Numbered from the stretch's first letter, positions 1 through 11,176 are shown. The stretch: DNA of 64,000 nucleotides from Rhabditoides inermis (GCA_963966185.1 CAWZYM010000089.1:186001-250000); one strand, 5' to 3'. The notes: generated by a model from the sequence alone, not told the origin. Program-made: numbers and translations.

Positions 1-237
1 AACCTCAATCAAGTGTCCGAATGATGTGTCCAAAAACTCACCTGAACCTTAATCGACTGTCCGTACACATCACTGGACCATAATCAAGTGTACAGATACT
101 TCACTGAACCCCAATGAAGTGTACGGACACTTCACCAAATCTCATTAAAGTGCCCGGAAGAAGTGTCCGATAGCTAACCTGATCCTTAATGTCCGGACAC
201 TTCACTGAACTTCAATCAAGTGTCCGGACACTTCACT
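1..237. repeat. Example of the 238-bp HOR type (A-B-C-D-E-F'-G)
   Basis: Monomers in order: A (1-43, its first base lies outside the window), B 44-74, C 75-105, D 106-136, E 137-180, F' 181-206 and G 207-237. F' is only 26 bp because five bases (caagt) are missing, giving cttaatgtccgg. It is followed by an extra 31-bp monomer G that begins gaacttcaat. The 26 + 31 pair replaces the usual single 31-bp F, so the HOR is 26 bp longer than the standard 212. This type recurs many times, for example just before 1527, 3181 and 3621. Confidence 0.9.
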
Positions 238-449
238 GAACCTCAATCAAGTGTCCAAATGGTGTGTCCGATAACTCACCTGAACCTTAATCGACTGTCC
301 GGACACATCACTGCACCTTAATCAAGTGTCCGGACACTTTACTGAACTCCAATAAAGTGTACGGACACTTCACTAAACCTCATTAAAGTGTCCAGAAGAA
401 GTGCCCGATAGCTCAACTGATCCTCGATCGAGTGTCCGGACACTTCACT
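238..449. repeat. Example of the standard 212-bp HOR (A-B-C-D-E-F)
   Basis: A 238-281 (44 bp), B 282-312, C 313-343, D 344-374 (31 bp each), E 375-418 (44 bp), F 419-449 (31 bp). The next A begins at 450 and the following one at 662, both exactly 212 bp on. A and E are the two extended monomers, with a doubled gtgtccg (gtgcccg in E). B is marked by cgactgtcc, D by gtgtacgg, E by cattaaagtg and gatagct, F by gatcc. These marks let every monomer in the window be assigned to a position in the HOR. Confidence 0.93.
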
Positions 450-661
450 GAACCTCAATCAAGTGTCCGAATGATGTGTCCAAAAACTCACCTGAACCTT
501 AATCGACTGTCCGTACACATCACTGGACCTTAATCAAGTGTACAGATACTTCACTGAACCCCAATGAAGTGTACGGACACTTCACCAAACCTCATTAAAG
601 TGCCCGGAAGAAGTGTCCGATACCTCACCTGATCCTTAATCAAGTGTCCGGACAGTTCACT

Positions 662-798
662 GAACCTCAATAAAGTGTCCGAATGATGTGTCCGATAACT
701 GACCTGAACCTTAATCGACTGTCCGGACACATCACTGGACCTTAACCAAGTGTCCGGACACTTTACTGAATTCCAATGAAGTGTCCGGACACTTCACT
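662..798. repeat. Example of the shortened 137-bp HOR (D/F fusion)
   Basis: A, B and C are followed by a monomer that starts like D (gaattccaatg) and continues like F (aagtgtccggacacttcact), so one 44-bp E and one 31-bp monomer are lost (212 - 75 = 137). The same event is seen at 2159-2295, 19379-19515, 27485-27621 and 48262-48398, always at the equivalent place in the super-repeat or its left-edge relative. This suggests one origin followed by copying. Confidence 0.9.
777..796. other. Perfect 20-bp palindrome at the D/F fusion
   Basis: The fusion of D and F creates tgaagtgtccggacacttca, identical to its own reverse complement. Identical sites lie at 2274-2293, 19494-19513, 27600-27619 and 48377-48396. 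Ordinary F and G monomers have the inner 16 bp of the palindrome. Dyads of this kind can bind dimeric proteins or fold back in single strands; no binding protein is implied by the sequence itself. Confidence 0.9.
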
Positions 799-1010
799 GA
801 ACCTCAATCAAGTGTCCGAATGATGTGTCCAAAAACTCACCTGAACCTTAATCGACTGTCCGTACACATCACTGGACCTTAACCAAGTGTCCGGACACTT
901 TACTGAATTCCAATGAAGTGTACGGACACTTCACTGAACCTCATTAAAGTGTCCAGAAGAAGTGCCCGATAGCTAACTTGATTCTGAATCAAGTGTCCGG
1001 ACACTTCACT

Positions 1011-1090
1011 GAACCTCAATCAAGTGTCCGAATGATGTGTCCAAAAACAAGTGTCCGAATGGTGTGTCCAAAAACTCCAAAAACTCACCT
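1011..1090. repeat. Expanded 80-bp A monomer with two nested duplications
   Basis: In place of a 44-bp A there are 80 bp. A 27-bp piece running from aagtgtccgaatg to ccaaaaac is duplicated in tandem, with one a-to-g change in the second copy. The 9-bp motif tccaaaaac is then doubled (44 + 27 + 9 = 80). I found no other A monomer like it in the window. It sits where the left-edge segment joins the end part of the super-repeat, so it may mark a non-homologous or slippage-repaired junction. Confidence 0.88.
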
Positions 1091-4000
1091 GAACCTTAAT
1101 CGACTGTCCGGACACATCACTGGACCTTAATCAAGTGTCCGGACACTTTACTGAACTCCAATAAAGTGTACGGACACTTCACTGAACCTCAATCAAGTGT
1201 CCGACTGAAGTGTCCGATAGCTAACCTGATCCTTAATGTCCGGACACTTCACTGAACTTCAATCAAGTGTCCGGACACTTCACTGAACCTCAATCAAAAG
1301 TCCGAATGATGTGTCCGAAAACTCACCTGAACCTTAATCGACTGTCTGGACACATCACTGGACCTTAATCAAGTGTCCGGACACTTAACTGAACTCCAAT
1401 AAAGTGTACGGACACTTCACCAAACCTCATTAAAGAGCCCGTAAAATGTGTCCGGTAGCTAACCTGATCCTTAATGTCCGGACACTTCACTGAACTTCAA
1501 TCAAGTGTCCGGACACTTCACTGAACCTCAACCAAGTGTCCAAATGATGTGTCCGATAACTCACCTGAACCTTAATCCACTGTCCGGACACATCACTGTA
1601 CCTTAATCAAGTGTCCGGACACTTTACTGAACTCCAATAAAGTGTACGGACACTTCACTGAACCTCAATCAAGTGTCCGACTGAAGTGTCCGATAGCTAA
1701 CCTGATCCTTAATCAAGTGTCCGGACACTTCACTGAACCTCAATCAAGTGTCCAAATGGTGTGTCCGATAACTCACCTGAACCTTAATCGACTGTCCGGA
1801 CACATCACTGGACCTTAATCAAGTGTCCGGACACTTTACTGAACTCCAATAAAGTGTACGGACACTTCACTAAACCTCATTAAAGTGTCCAGAAGAAGTG
1901 CCCGATAGCTCAACTGATCCTCGATCGAGTGTCCGGACACTTCACTGAACCTCAATCAAGTGTCCGAATGATGTGTCCAAAAACTCACCTGAACCTTAAT
2001 CGACTGTCCGTACACATCACTGGACCTTAATCAAGTGTACAGATACTTCACTGAACCCCAATGAAGTGTACGGACACTTCACCAAACCTCATTAAAGTGC
2101 CCGGAAGAAGTGTCCGATACCTCACCTGATCCTTAATCAAGTGTCCGGACAGTTCACTGAACCTCAATAAAGTGTCCGAATGATGTGTCCGATAACTGAC
2201 CTGAACCTTAATCGACTGTCCGGACACATCACTGGACCTTAACCAAGTGTCCGGACACTTTACTGAATTCCAATGAAGTGTCCGGACACTTCACTGAACC
2301 TCAATCAAGTGTCCGAATGATGTGTCCAAAAACTCACCTGAACCTTAATCGACTGTCCGTACACATCACTGGACCTTAATCAAGTGTACAGATACTTCAC
2401 TGAACCCCAATGAAGTGTACGGACACTTCACCAAATCTCATTAAAGTGCCCGGAAGAAGTGTCCGAGCGCTAACTTGATTTTCAATCAAGTGTCCGGACA
2501 CTTCACTGAACCTCAATCAAGTGTCCGAATGATGTGTCCGAAAACTCACCTGAACCTTAATCGACTGTCCGGACACATCACTGGACCTTAATCAAGTGTA
2601 CAGATACTTCACTGAACCCCAATGAAGTGTACGGACACTTCACCAAACTTCATTAAAGTGCCCGTAAAAAGTGTCCGATAGCTAACCTGATCCTTAATGT
2701 CCGGACACTTCACTGAACCTCAATCAAGTGTCCGGACACTTCACTGAACCTCAATCAAGTGTCCAAATGATGTGTCCGATAACTGACCTGAACCTTAATC
2801 GACTGTCCGGACACATCACTGGACCTTAATCAAGTGTCCGAACACTTTACTGAATTCCAATGAAGTGTACGGACACTTCACTAAACCTCATTAAAGTGTC
2901 CAGAAGAAGTGCCCGATAGCTAACTTGATTCTTAATCAAGTGTCCGGACACTTCACTGAACCTCAATCAAGTGTCCAAATGATGTGTCCAAAAACTCACC
3001 TGAACCTTAATCGACTGTCCGTACACATCACTGGACCTTAATCAAGTGTACAGATACTTCACTGAACCCCAATAAAGTGTACGGACACTTCACCAAACCT
3101 CATTAAAGTGCCCGTAAAATGTGTCCGATAGCTAACCTGATCCTTAATGTCCGGACACTTCACTGAACTTCAATCAAGTGTCCGGACACTTCACTGAACC
3201 TCAATCAAAAGTCCGAATGATGTGTCCGAAAACTCACCTGAACCTTAATCGACTGTCCGGACACATCACTGGACCTTAATCAAGTGTCCGAACACTTTAC
3301 TGAATTCCAATGAAGTGTACGGATACTTCACTAAACCTCATTAAAGTGTCCAGAAGAAGTGCCCGATAGCTAACTTGATTCTTAATCAAGTGTCCGGACA
3401 CTTCACTGAACCTCAATCAAGTGTCCAAATGATGTGTCCAAAAACTCACCTGAACCTTAATCGACTGTCCGTACACATCACTGGACCTTAATCAAGTGTA
3501 CAGATACTTCACTGAACCCCAATAAAGTGTACGGACACTTCACCAAACCTCATTAAAGTGCCCGTAAAATGTGTCCGATAGCTAACCTGATCCTTAATGT
3601 CCGGACACTTCACTGAACTTCAATCAAGTGTCCGGACACTTCACTGAACCTCAATCAAAAGTCCGAATGATGTGTCCGAAAACTCACCTGAACCTTAATC
3701 GACTGTCCGGACACATCACTGGACCTTAATCAAGTGTCCGGACACTTAACTGAACTCCAATAAAGTGTACGGACACTTCACCAAACCTCATTAAAGTGCC
3801 CGTAAAATGTGTCCGATAGCTAACCTGATCCTTAATGTCCGAACACTTCACTGAACTTCAATCAAGTGTCCGGACACTTCACTGAACCTCAATCAAGTGT
3901 CCAAATGATGTGTCCGATAACTCACCAGAACCTTAATCCACTGTCCGGACACATCACTGGACCTTAATCAAGTGTACAGATACTTCACTGAACCCCAATG

Positions 4001-4387
4001 AAGTGTACGGACACTTCACCAAACCTCATTAAAGTGCCCGGAAGAAGTGTCCGATACCTCACCTGATCCTTAATCAAGTGTCCGGACAGTTCACTGAACC
4101 TCAATAAAGTGTCCGAATGATGTGTCCGATAACTGACCTGAACCTTAATCGGCTGTCCGGACACATCACTGGACCTTAACCAAGTGTCCGGACACTTTAC
4201 TGAATTCCAATGAAGTGTACGGACACTTCACTGAACCTCATTAAAGTGTCCAGAAGAAGTGCCCGATAGCTAACTTGATTCTTAATCAAGTGTCCGGACA
4301 CTTCACTGAACCTCAATCAAGTGTCCGAATGATGTGTCCAAAAACTCACCTGAACCTTAATCGACTGTCCGTACACATCACTGGACC
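1091..4387. repeat. Super-repeat copy 0, 3' part
   Basis: From about 1150 this part aligns with 47253-50490 of copy 5 at a constant shift of 46,103 bp with no net length change; shared marks include the variant aaccaagtgtccaaatg (1531, matching 47634) and gagcgctaac (about 2466). It holds 212- and 238-bp HORs, one 137-bp HOR (2159-2295), and a local tandem duplication of 450 bp (212 + 238) whose copies begin at 2911 and 3361. The end is set at the ggaccata anchor, an arbitrary phase chosen because it is easy to recognise. Confidence 0.88.
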
Positions 4388-6591
4388 ATAATCAAGTGTA
4401 CAGATACTTCACTGAACCCCAATGAAGTGTACGGACACTTCACCAAATCTCATTAAAGTGCCCGGAAGAAGTGTCCGATAGCTAACCTGATCCTTAATGT
4501 CCGGACACTTCACTGAACTTCAATCAAGTGTCCGGACACTTCACTGAACCTCAATCAAGTGTCCAAATGGTGTGTCCGATAACTCACCTGAACCTTAATC
4601 GACTGTCCGGACACATCACTGCACCTTAATCAAGTGTCCGGACACTTTACTGAACTCCAATAAAGTGTACGGACACTTCACTAAACCTCATTAAAGTGTC
4701 CAGAAGAAGTGCCCGATAGCTCAACTGATCCTCGATCGAGTGTCCGGACACTTCACTGAACCTCAATAAAGTGTCCGAATGATGTGTCCAAAAACTCACC
4801 TGAACCTTAATCGACTGTCCGTACACATCACTGGACCTTAATCAAGTGTACAGATACTTCACTGAACCCCAATGAAGTGTACGGACACTTCACCAAACCT
4901 CATTAAAGTGCCCGGAAGAAGTGTCCGATACCTCACCTGATCCTTAATCAAGTGTCCGGACAGTTCACTGAACCTCAATAAAGTGTCCGAATGATGTGTC
5001 CGATAACTGACCTGAACCTTAATCGACTGTCCGGACACATCACTGGACCTTAACCAAGTGTCCGGACACTTTACTGAATTCCAATGAAGTGTACGGACAC
5101 TTCACTGAACCTCATTAAAGTGTCCAGAAGAAGTGCCCGATAGCTAACTTGATTCTTAATCAAGTGTCCGGACACTTCACTGAACCTCAATCAAGTGTCC
5201 GAATGATGTGTCCAAAAACTCACCTGAACCTTAATCGACTGTCCGTACACATCACTGGACCTTAATCAAGTGTACAGATACTTCACTGAACCCCAATGAA
5301 GTGTACGGACACTTCACCAAATCTCATTAAAGTGCCCGGAAGAAGTGTCCGATAGCTAACTTGATTTTCAATCAAGTGTCCGGACACTTCACTGAACCTC
5401 AATCAAGTGTCCGAATGATGTGTCCGAAAACTCACCTGAACCTTAATCGACTGTCCGGACACATCACTGGACCTTAATCAAGTGTACAGATACTTCACTG
5501 AACCCCAATGAAGTGTACGGACACTTCACCAAACTTCATTAAAGTGCCCGTAAAAAGTGTCCGATAGCTAACCTGATCCTTAATGTCCGGACACTTCACT
5601 GAACCTCAATTAAGTGTCCGGACACTTCACTGAACCTCAATCAAGTGTCCAAATGATGTGTCCGATAACTGACCTGAACCTTAATCGACTGTCCGGACAC
5701 ATCACTGGACCTTAATCAAGTGTCCGAACACTTTACTGAATTCCAATGAAGTGTACGGACACTTCACTAAACCTCATTAAAGTGTCCAGAAGAAGTGCCC
5801 GATAGCTAACTTGATTCTTAATCAAGTGTCCGGACACTTCACTGAACCTCAATCAAGTGTCCAAATGATGTGTCCAAAAACTCACCTGAACCTTAATCGA
5901 CTGTCCGTACACATCACTGGACCTTAATCAAGTGTACAGATACTTCACTGAACCCCAATAAAGTGTACGGACACTTCACCAAACCTCATTAAAGTGCCCG
6001 TAAAATGTGTCCGATAGCTAACCTGATCCTTAATGTCCGGACACTTCACTGAACTTCAATCAAGTGTCCGGACACTTCACTGAACCTCAATCAAGTGTCC
6101 AAATGATGTGTCCGATAACTCACCAGAACCTTAATCCACTGTCCGGACACATCACTGTACCTTAATCAAGTGTCCGGACACTTTACTGAACTCCAATAAA
6201 GTGTACGGACACTTCACCAAACATTATTAAAGTTCCCGTAAAAAGTGTCCGATAGCTAACCTGATCCTTAATCAAGTGTCCGGACACTTCACTGAACCTC
6301 AATCAAGTGTCCAAATGGTGTGTCCGATAACTCACCTGAACCTTAATCGACTGTCCGGACACATCACTGGACCTTAATCAAGTGTCCGGACACTTTACTG
6401 AACTCCAATAAAGTGTACGGACACTTCACTAAACCTCATTAAAGTGTCCAGAAGAAGTGCCCGATAGCTCCACTGATCCTCGATCGAGTGTCCGGACACT
6501 TGACTGAACCTCAATCAAAAGTCCGAATGATGTGTTAGAAAACTCACCTGAACCTTAATCGACTGTCCGGACACATCACTGGACCTTAACC

Positions 6592-6638
6592 AAGTGTCCG
6601 TACACTTCACTGAACCCCAATGAAGTGTACGGACACTT
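6592..6638. other. Perfect 18-bp hairpin formed by neighbouring C and D monomers
   Basis: The C arm aagtgtccgtacacttca (6592-6609) is exactly complementary to the D arm tgaagtgtacggacactt (6621-6638), with an 11-base loop. Neither arm is a perfect palindrome on its own: C has ccgt and D has acgg where F and G have ccgg. The two changes are mirror complements and restore pairing between the monomers. Equivalent perfect hairpins start at 8106, 9316, 13381 and 14895. At 7045 onward the same layout has one G-T (G-U in RNA) pair because D reads acattt. Whether this is selected or coincidental is not known. Confidence 0.85.
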
Positions 6639-6898
6639 CACCAAACCTCATTAAAGTGCCCGGAAGAAGTGTCCGATACCTCACCTGATCCTTAATCAAG
6701 TGTCCGGACAGTTCACTGAACCTCAATCAAGTGTCCGAATGATGTGTCCGATAACTGACCTAAACCTTAATCGACTGTCCGGACACATCGCTGGACCTTA
6801 ACCAAGTGTCCGTACACTTTACTGAATTCCAATGAAGTGTACGGACATTTCACTAAACTTTATTTAAGTGTCCGGAAGAAGTGTCCGATAGCTCACCT

Positions 6899-6928
6899 GA
6901 TCCTTAATCAAGGTCCGGACAGTTCACT
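6899..6928. repeat. 30-bp F monomer with a one-base deletion, a diagnostic mark
   Basis: This F monomer reads cttaatcaaggtccgg, one base short of the usual caagtgtccgg. The same 30-bp monomer occurs at 13688, 26211, 32225, 37070, 42623, 53002 and 61757 (start positions), once in each pass through this part of the super-repeat. It is therefore an ancestral mark of the unit and a convenient tag for counting copies. Confidence 0.92.
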
Positions 6929-7096
6929 GAACCTCAATCAAGTGTCCGGACAGTTCACTGAACCTCAATCAAGTGTCCGACTGAAGTGTCCGATAGCTAA
7001 CCTGATCCTTAATCGACTGTCCGGACACATCACTGGACCCTAACCAAGTGTCCGTACACTTCACTGAATTCCAATGAAGTGTACGGACATTTCACT

Positions 7097-7321
7097 AAAC
7101 TTTATTTAAGTGTCCGGAAGAAGTGTCCGATAGCTCACCTGATCCTTAATCGAGTGTCCGGACACCTCACTGAACCTCAATCAAGTGTCCGACTGAAGTG
7201 TCCGATAGCTAACCTGATCCTTAATCAAGTGTCCGGACACTTCACTGAACCTCAATCAAGTGTCCAAATGGTGTGTCCGATAACTCACCTGAACCTTAAT
7301 CGACTGTCCGGACACATCACT
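7097..7321. repeat. Alternating 44/31-bp block (three 75-bp dimers)
   Basis: E 7097-7140, F 7141-7171, an A/E chimera 7172-7215, F 7216-7246, A 7247-7290 and B 7291-7321 give 44-31-44-31-44-31. The chimera begins like A (gaacctcaat) and ends like E (gatagctaacct), joined at gactgaag. Because 75 is divisible by three the block keeps one frame open, which produces an 83-codon GTG-started frame with a 25-residue internal period. Like-organised blocks follow the GTG positions 8563, 9561, 13868, 15352, 18047, 26391, 32405, 33889, 35099, 37250, 38734, 42803, 44287, 45497, 46982, 53182, 54666, 55876, 57361, 61937 and 63028; one at 16562 is broken by a TAA. Confidence 0.9.
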
Positions 7322-8970
7322 GGACCTTAATCAAGTGTCCGGACACTTTACTGAACTCCAATAAAGTGTACGGACACTTCACTAAACCTCATTAAAGTGT
7401 CCAGAAGAAGTGCCCGATAGCTCAACTGATCCTCGATCGACTGTCCGGACACATCACTGGACCTTAATCAAGTGTCCGGACACTTTACTGAACTCCAATA
7501 AAGTGTACGGACACTTCACTAAACCTCATTAAAGTGTTCAGAAGAAGTGCCCGATAGCTCAACTGTTCCTCGATCGAGTGTCCGGACACTTCACTGAACC
7601 TCAATCAAAAGTCCGAATGATGTGTACGAAAACTCACCTGAACCTTAATCCACTGTCCGGACACATCACTGTACCTTAATCAAGTGTCCGGACACTTTAC
7701 TGAACTCCAATAAAGTGTACGGACACTTCACCAAGCATTATTAAAGTTCCCGTGAAAAGTGTCCGATAGCTAACCTGATCCTTAATCAAGTGTCCGGACA
7801 CTTCACTGAACCTCAATCAAGTGTCCAAATGGTGTGTCCGATAACTCACCTGAACCTTAATCGACTGTCCGGACACATCACTGGACCTTAATCAAGTGTA
7901 CGGACACTTTACTGAACTCCAATAAAGTGTACGGACACTTCACTAAACCTCATTAAAGTGTCCAGAAGAAGTGCCCGATAGCTCAACTGATCTTCGATCG
8001 AGTGTCCGGACACTTCACTGAACCTCAATCAAAAGTCCGAATGATGTGTACGAAAACTCACCTGAACCTTAATCGACTGTCCGGACACATCACTGGACCT
8101 TAACCAAGTGTCCGTACACTTCACTGAACCCCAATGAAGTGTACGGACACTTCACCAAACCTCATTAAAGTGCCCGGAAGAAGTGTCCGATACCTCACCT
8201 GATCCTTAATCAAGTGTCCGGACAGTTCACTGAACCTCAATCAAGTGTCCGAATGATGTGTCCGATAACTGACCTAAACCTTAATCGACTGTCCGGACAC
8301 ATCGCTGGACCTTAACCAAGTGTCCGTACACTTTACTGAATTCCAATGAAGTGTACGGACATTTCACTAAACTTTATTTAAGTGTCCGGAAGAAGTGTCC
8401 GATAGCTCACCTGATCCTTAATCAAGTGTCCGGACAGTTCACTGAACCTCAATCAAGTGTCCGACTGAAGTGTCCGATAGCTAACCTGATCCTTAATCGA
8501 CTGTCCGGACACATCACTGGACCCTAACCAAGTGTCCGTACACTTTACTGAATTTCAATGAAGTGTACAGACATTTCACTAAACTTTATTTAAGTGTCCG
8601 GAAGAAGTGTCCGATAGCTCACCTGATCCTTAATCGAGTGTCAGGACACCTCACTGAACCTCACTCAAGTGTCCGACTGAAGTGTCCGATAGCTAACCTG
8701 ATCCTTAATCAAGTGTCCGGACACTTCACTGAACCTCAATCAAGTGTCCAAATGGTGTGTCCGATAACTCACTTGAACCTTAATCGACTGTCCGGACACA
8801 TCACTGGACCTTAATCAAGTGTCCGGACACTTTACTGAACTCCAATAAAGTGTACGGACACTTCACTAAACCTCATTAAAGTGTCCAGAAGAAGTGCCCG
8901 TTAGCTCAACTGATCCTCGATCGAGTGTTCGGACACTTCACTGAACCTCAATCAAGTGTCCGACTGAAGT

Positions 8971-9109
8971 GTCCGATAGCTAACCTGATCCTTAATCAAG
9001 TGTCCGGATACTTCACTGAACCTCAATCAAGTGTCCAAATGGTGTGTCCGATAACTCACCTGAACCTTAATCGACTGTCCGGACACATCACTGGACCTTA
9101 ATCAAGTGT
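8971..9109. other. Breakpoint interval of a local duplication in copy 1
   Basis: Before this interval the sequence follows copy 2 at shift 6,789; after it the sequence repeats the region 1,210 bp upstream (gatcttcgatcg at 7989 recurs at 9199). The two parents are identical across the interval, so the crossover cannot be placed more finely. The net extra length is 998 bp because one 212-bp HOR was lost inside the second copy. Confidence 0.8.
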
Positions 9110-9460
9110 CCGGACACTTTACTGAACTCCAATAAAGTGTACGGACACTTCACTAAACCTCATTAAAGTGTCCAGAAGAAGTGCCCGATAGCTCAACTGA
9201 TCTTCGATCGAGTGTCCGGACACTTCACTGAACCTCAATCAAAAGTCCGAATGATGTGTACGAAAACTCACCTGAACCTTAATCGACTGTCCGGACACAT
9301 CACTGGACCTTAACCAAGTGTCCGTACACTTCACTGAACCCCAATGAAGTGTACGGACACTTCACCAAACCTCATTAAAGTGCCCGGAAGAAGTGTCCGA
9401 TACCTCACCTGATCCTTAATCAAGTGTCCGGACAGTTCACTGAACCTCAATCAAGTGTCC

Positions 9461-9570
9461 GACTGAAGTGTCCGATAGCTAACCTGATCCTTAATCGACT
9501 GTCCGGACACATCGCTGGACCTTAACCAAGTGTCCGTACACTTTACTGAATTTCAATGAAGTGTACAGAC
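9461..9570. other. Mosaic HOR with switching parental marks
   Basis: The duplicated segment lacks one 212-bp HOR here, and its marks switch twice. gactgaagtg and gctaacctgatcc (9461-9490) come from the second parental HOR at about 8460. tcgctggaccttaacc (about 9513-9528) comes from the first at about 8300. gaatttcaatg and gtacagac (from about 9548) come from the second again. A single crossover would give one switch; two or more suggest gene conversion or a patchy repair tract. Confidence 0.78.
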
Positions 9571-10101
9571 ATTTCACTAAACTTTATTTAAGTGTCCGGA
9601 AGAAGTGTCCGATAGCTCACCTGATCCTTAATCGAGTGTCAGGACACCTCACTGAACCTCACTCAAGTGTCCGACTGAAGTGTCCGATAGCTAACCTGAT
9701 CCTTAATCAAGTGTCCGGACACTTCACTGAACCTCAATCAAGTGTCCAAATGGTGTGTCCGATAACTCACTTGAACCTTAATCGACTGTCCGGACACATC
9801 ACTGGACCTTAATCAAGTGTCCGGACACTTTACTGAACTCCAATAAAGTGTACGGACACTTCACTAAACCTCATTAAAGTGTCCAGAAGAAGTGCCCGTT
9901 AGCTCAACTGATCCTCGATCGAGTGTTCGGACACTTCACTGAACCTCAATCAAGTGTCCGACTGAAGTGTCCGATAGCTAACCTGATCCTTAATCAAGTG
10001 TCCGGACACTTCACTGAACCTCAATCAAGTGTCCAAATGGTGTGTCCGATAACTCACCTGAACCTTAATCGACTGTCCGGACACATCACTGGACCTTAAT
10101 C

Positions 10102-10160
10102 AAGTGTACGGACACTTCACTAAACCTCATTAAAGTGTCCAGAAGAAGTGCCCGATAGCT
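10102..10160. other. 4,588-bp deletion junction in copy 1
   Basis: Left of the interval the sequence matches copy 2 near 15890; right of it the sequence matches copy 5 from 49475 (aacttgattcttaatc). The 59 bases between, ending gcccgatagct, are common to both parents. An identical junction lies at 39275-39333 in copy 4. Confidence 0.85.
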
Positions 10161-11176
10161 AACTTGATTCTTAATCAAGTGTCCGGACACTTCACTGAAC
10201 CTCAATCAAGTGTCCAAATGATGTGTCCAAAAACTCACCTGAACCTTAATCGACTGTCCGTACACATCACTGGACCTTAATCAAGTGTACAGATACTTCA
10301 CTGAACCCCAATAAAGTGTACGGACACTTCACCAAACCTCATTAAAGTGCCCGTAAAATGTGTCCGATAGCTAACCTGATCCTTAATGTCCGGACACTTC
10401 ACTGAACTTCAATCAAGTGTCCGGACACTTCACTGAACCTCAATCAAAAGTCCGAATGATGTGTCCGAAAACTCACCTGAACCTTAATCGACTGTCCGGA
10501 CACATCACTGGACCTTAATCAAGTGTCCGGACACTTAACTGAACTCCAATAAAGTGTACGGACACTTCACCAAACCTCATTAAAGTGCCCGTAAAATGTG
10601 TCCGATAGCTAACCTGATCCTTAATGTCCGAACACTTCACTGAACTTCAATCAAGTGTCCGGACACTTCACTGAACCTCAATCAAGTGTCCAAATGATGT
10701 GTCCGATAACTCACCAGAACCTTAATCCACTGTCCGGACACATCACTGGACCTTAATCAAGTGTACAGATACTTCACTGAACCCCAATGAAGTGTACGGA
10801 CACTTCACCAAACCTCATTAAAGTGCCCGGAAGAAGTGTCCGATACCTCACCTGATCCTTAATCAAGTGTCCGGACAGTTCACTGAACCTCAATAAAGTG
10901 TCCGAATGATGTGTCCGATAACTGACCTGAACCTTAATCGGCTGTCCGGACACATCACTGGACCTTAACCAAGTGTCCGGACACTTTACTGAATTCCAAT
11001 GAAGTGTACGGACACTTCACTGAACCTCATTAAAGTGTCCAGAAGAAGTGCCCGATAGCTAACTTGATTCTTAATCAAGTGTCCGGACACTTCACTGAAC
11101 CTCAATCAAGTGTCCGAATGATGTGTCCAAAAACTCACCTGAACCTTAATCGACTGTCCGTACACATCACTGGACC

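Larger units (their letters stand above)
1..1010. repeat. Truncated super-repeat segment at the left edge
   Basis: From the start to about 780 this stretch matches 4309-5088 at a constant shift of 4,308 bp, including the anchor variant ggaccata (a at 80, matching 4388) and gcaccttaat (313, matching 4621). After that it departs into a 137-bp HOR that lacks the E and F monomers, followed by one ordinary 212-bp HOR. A second internal relationship exists: about 300-870 matches 1797-2367 at a shift of 1,497 bp. The segment is therefore the 5' part of a super-repeat copy broken off at the rearranged monomer that follows it. Confidence 0.85.
4388..11176. repeat. Super-repeat copy 1 (6,789 bp, rearranged)
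   Basis: Aligned with copy 2 at a shift of 6,789 bp as far as about 9100. It then contains an extra 998 bp (a 1,210-bp local duplication that lost one 212-bp HOR) and, at 10102-10160, jumps across 4,588 bp of the full unit to the aacttgattcttaatc section. The lengths balance exactly: 10,379 - 4,588 + 998 = 6,789. It carries the class marker gtgtccgataac (about 6746). One private change is gtacgg for gtccgg near 7899. Confidence 0.88.

Noticed and set aside
420..460. ctcgatcgag palindrome in F monomers as a regulatory operator
   Set aside because: It is simply a variant of the F monomer present in many HORs, with no gene nearby to regulate.
6837..7330. Short GTG-started frames of 68 and 83 codons, repeated some 30 times, as candidate genes
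   Set aside because: They lie wholly within satellite monomers, have no ATG start or nearby promoter or ribosome-binding signal, end at the standard C-monomer TAA, and exist only because 44- and 31-bp monomers sum to a multiple of three. The copy at 16562 is broken by a stop without any other sign of difference.
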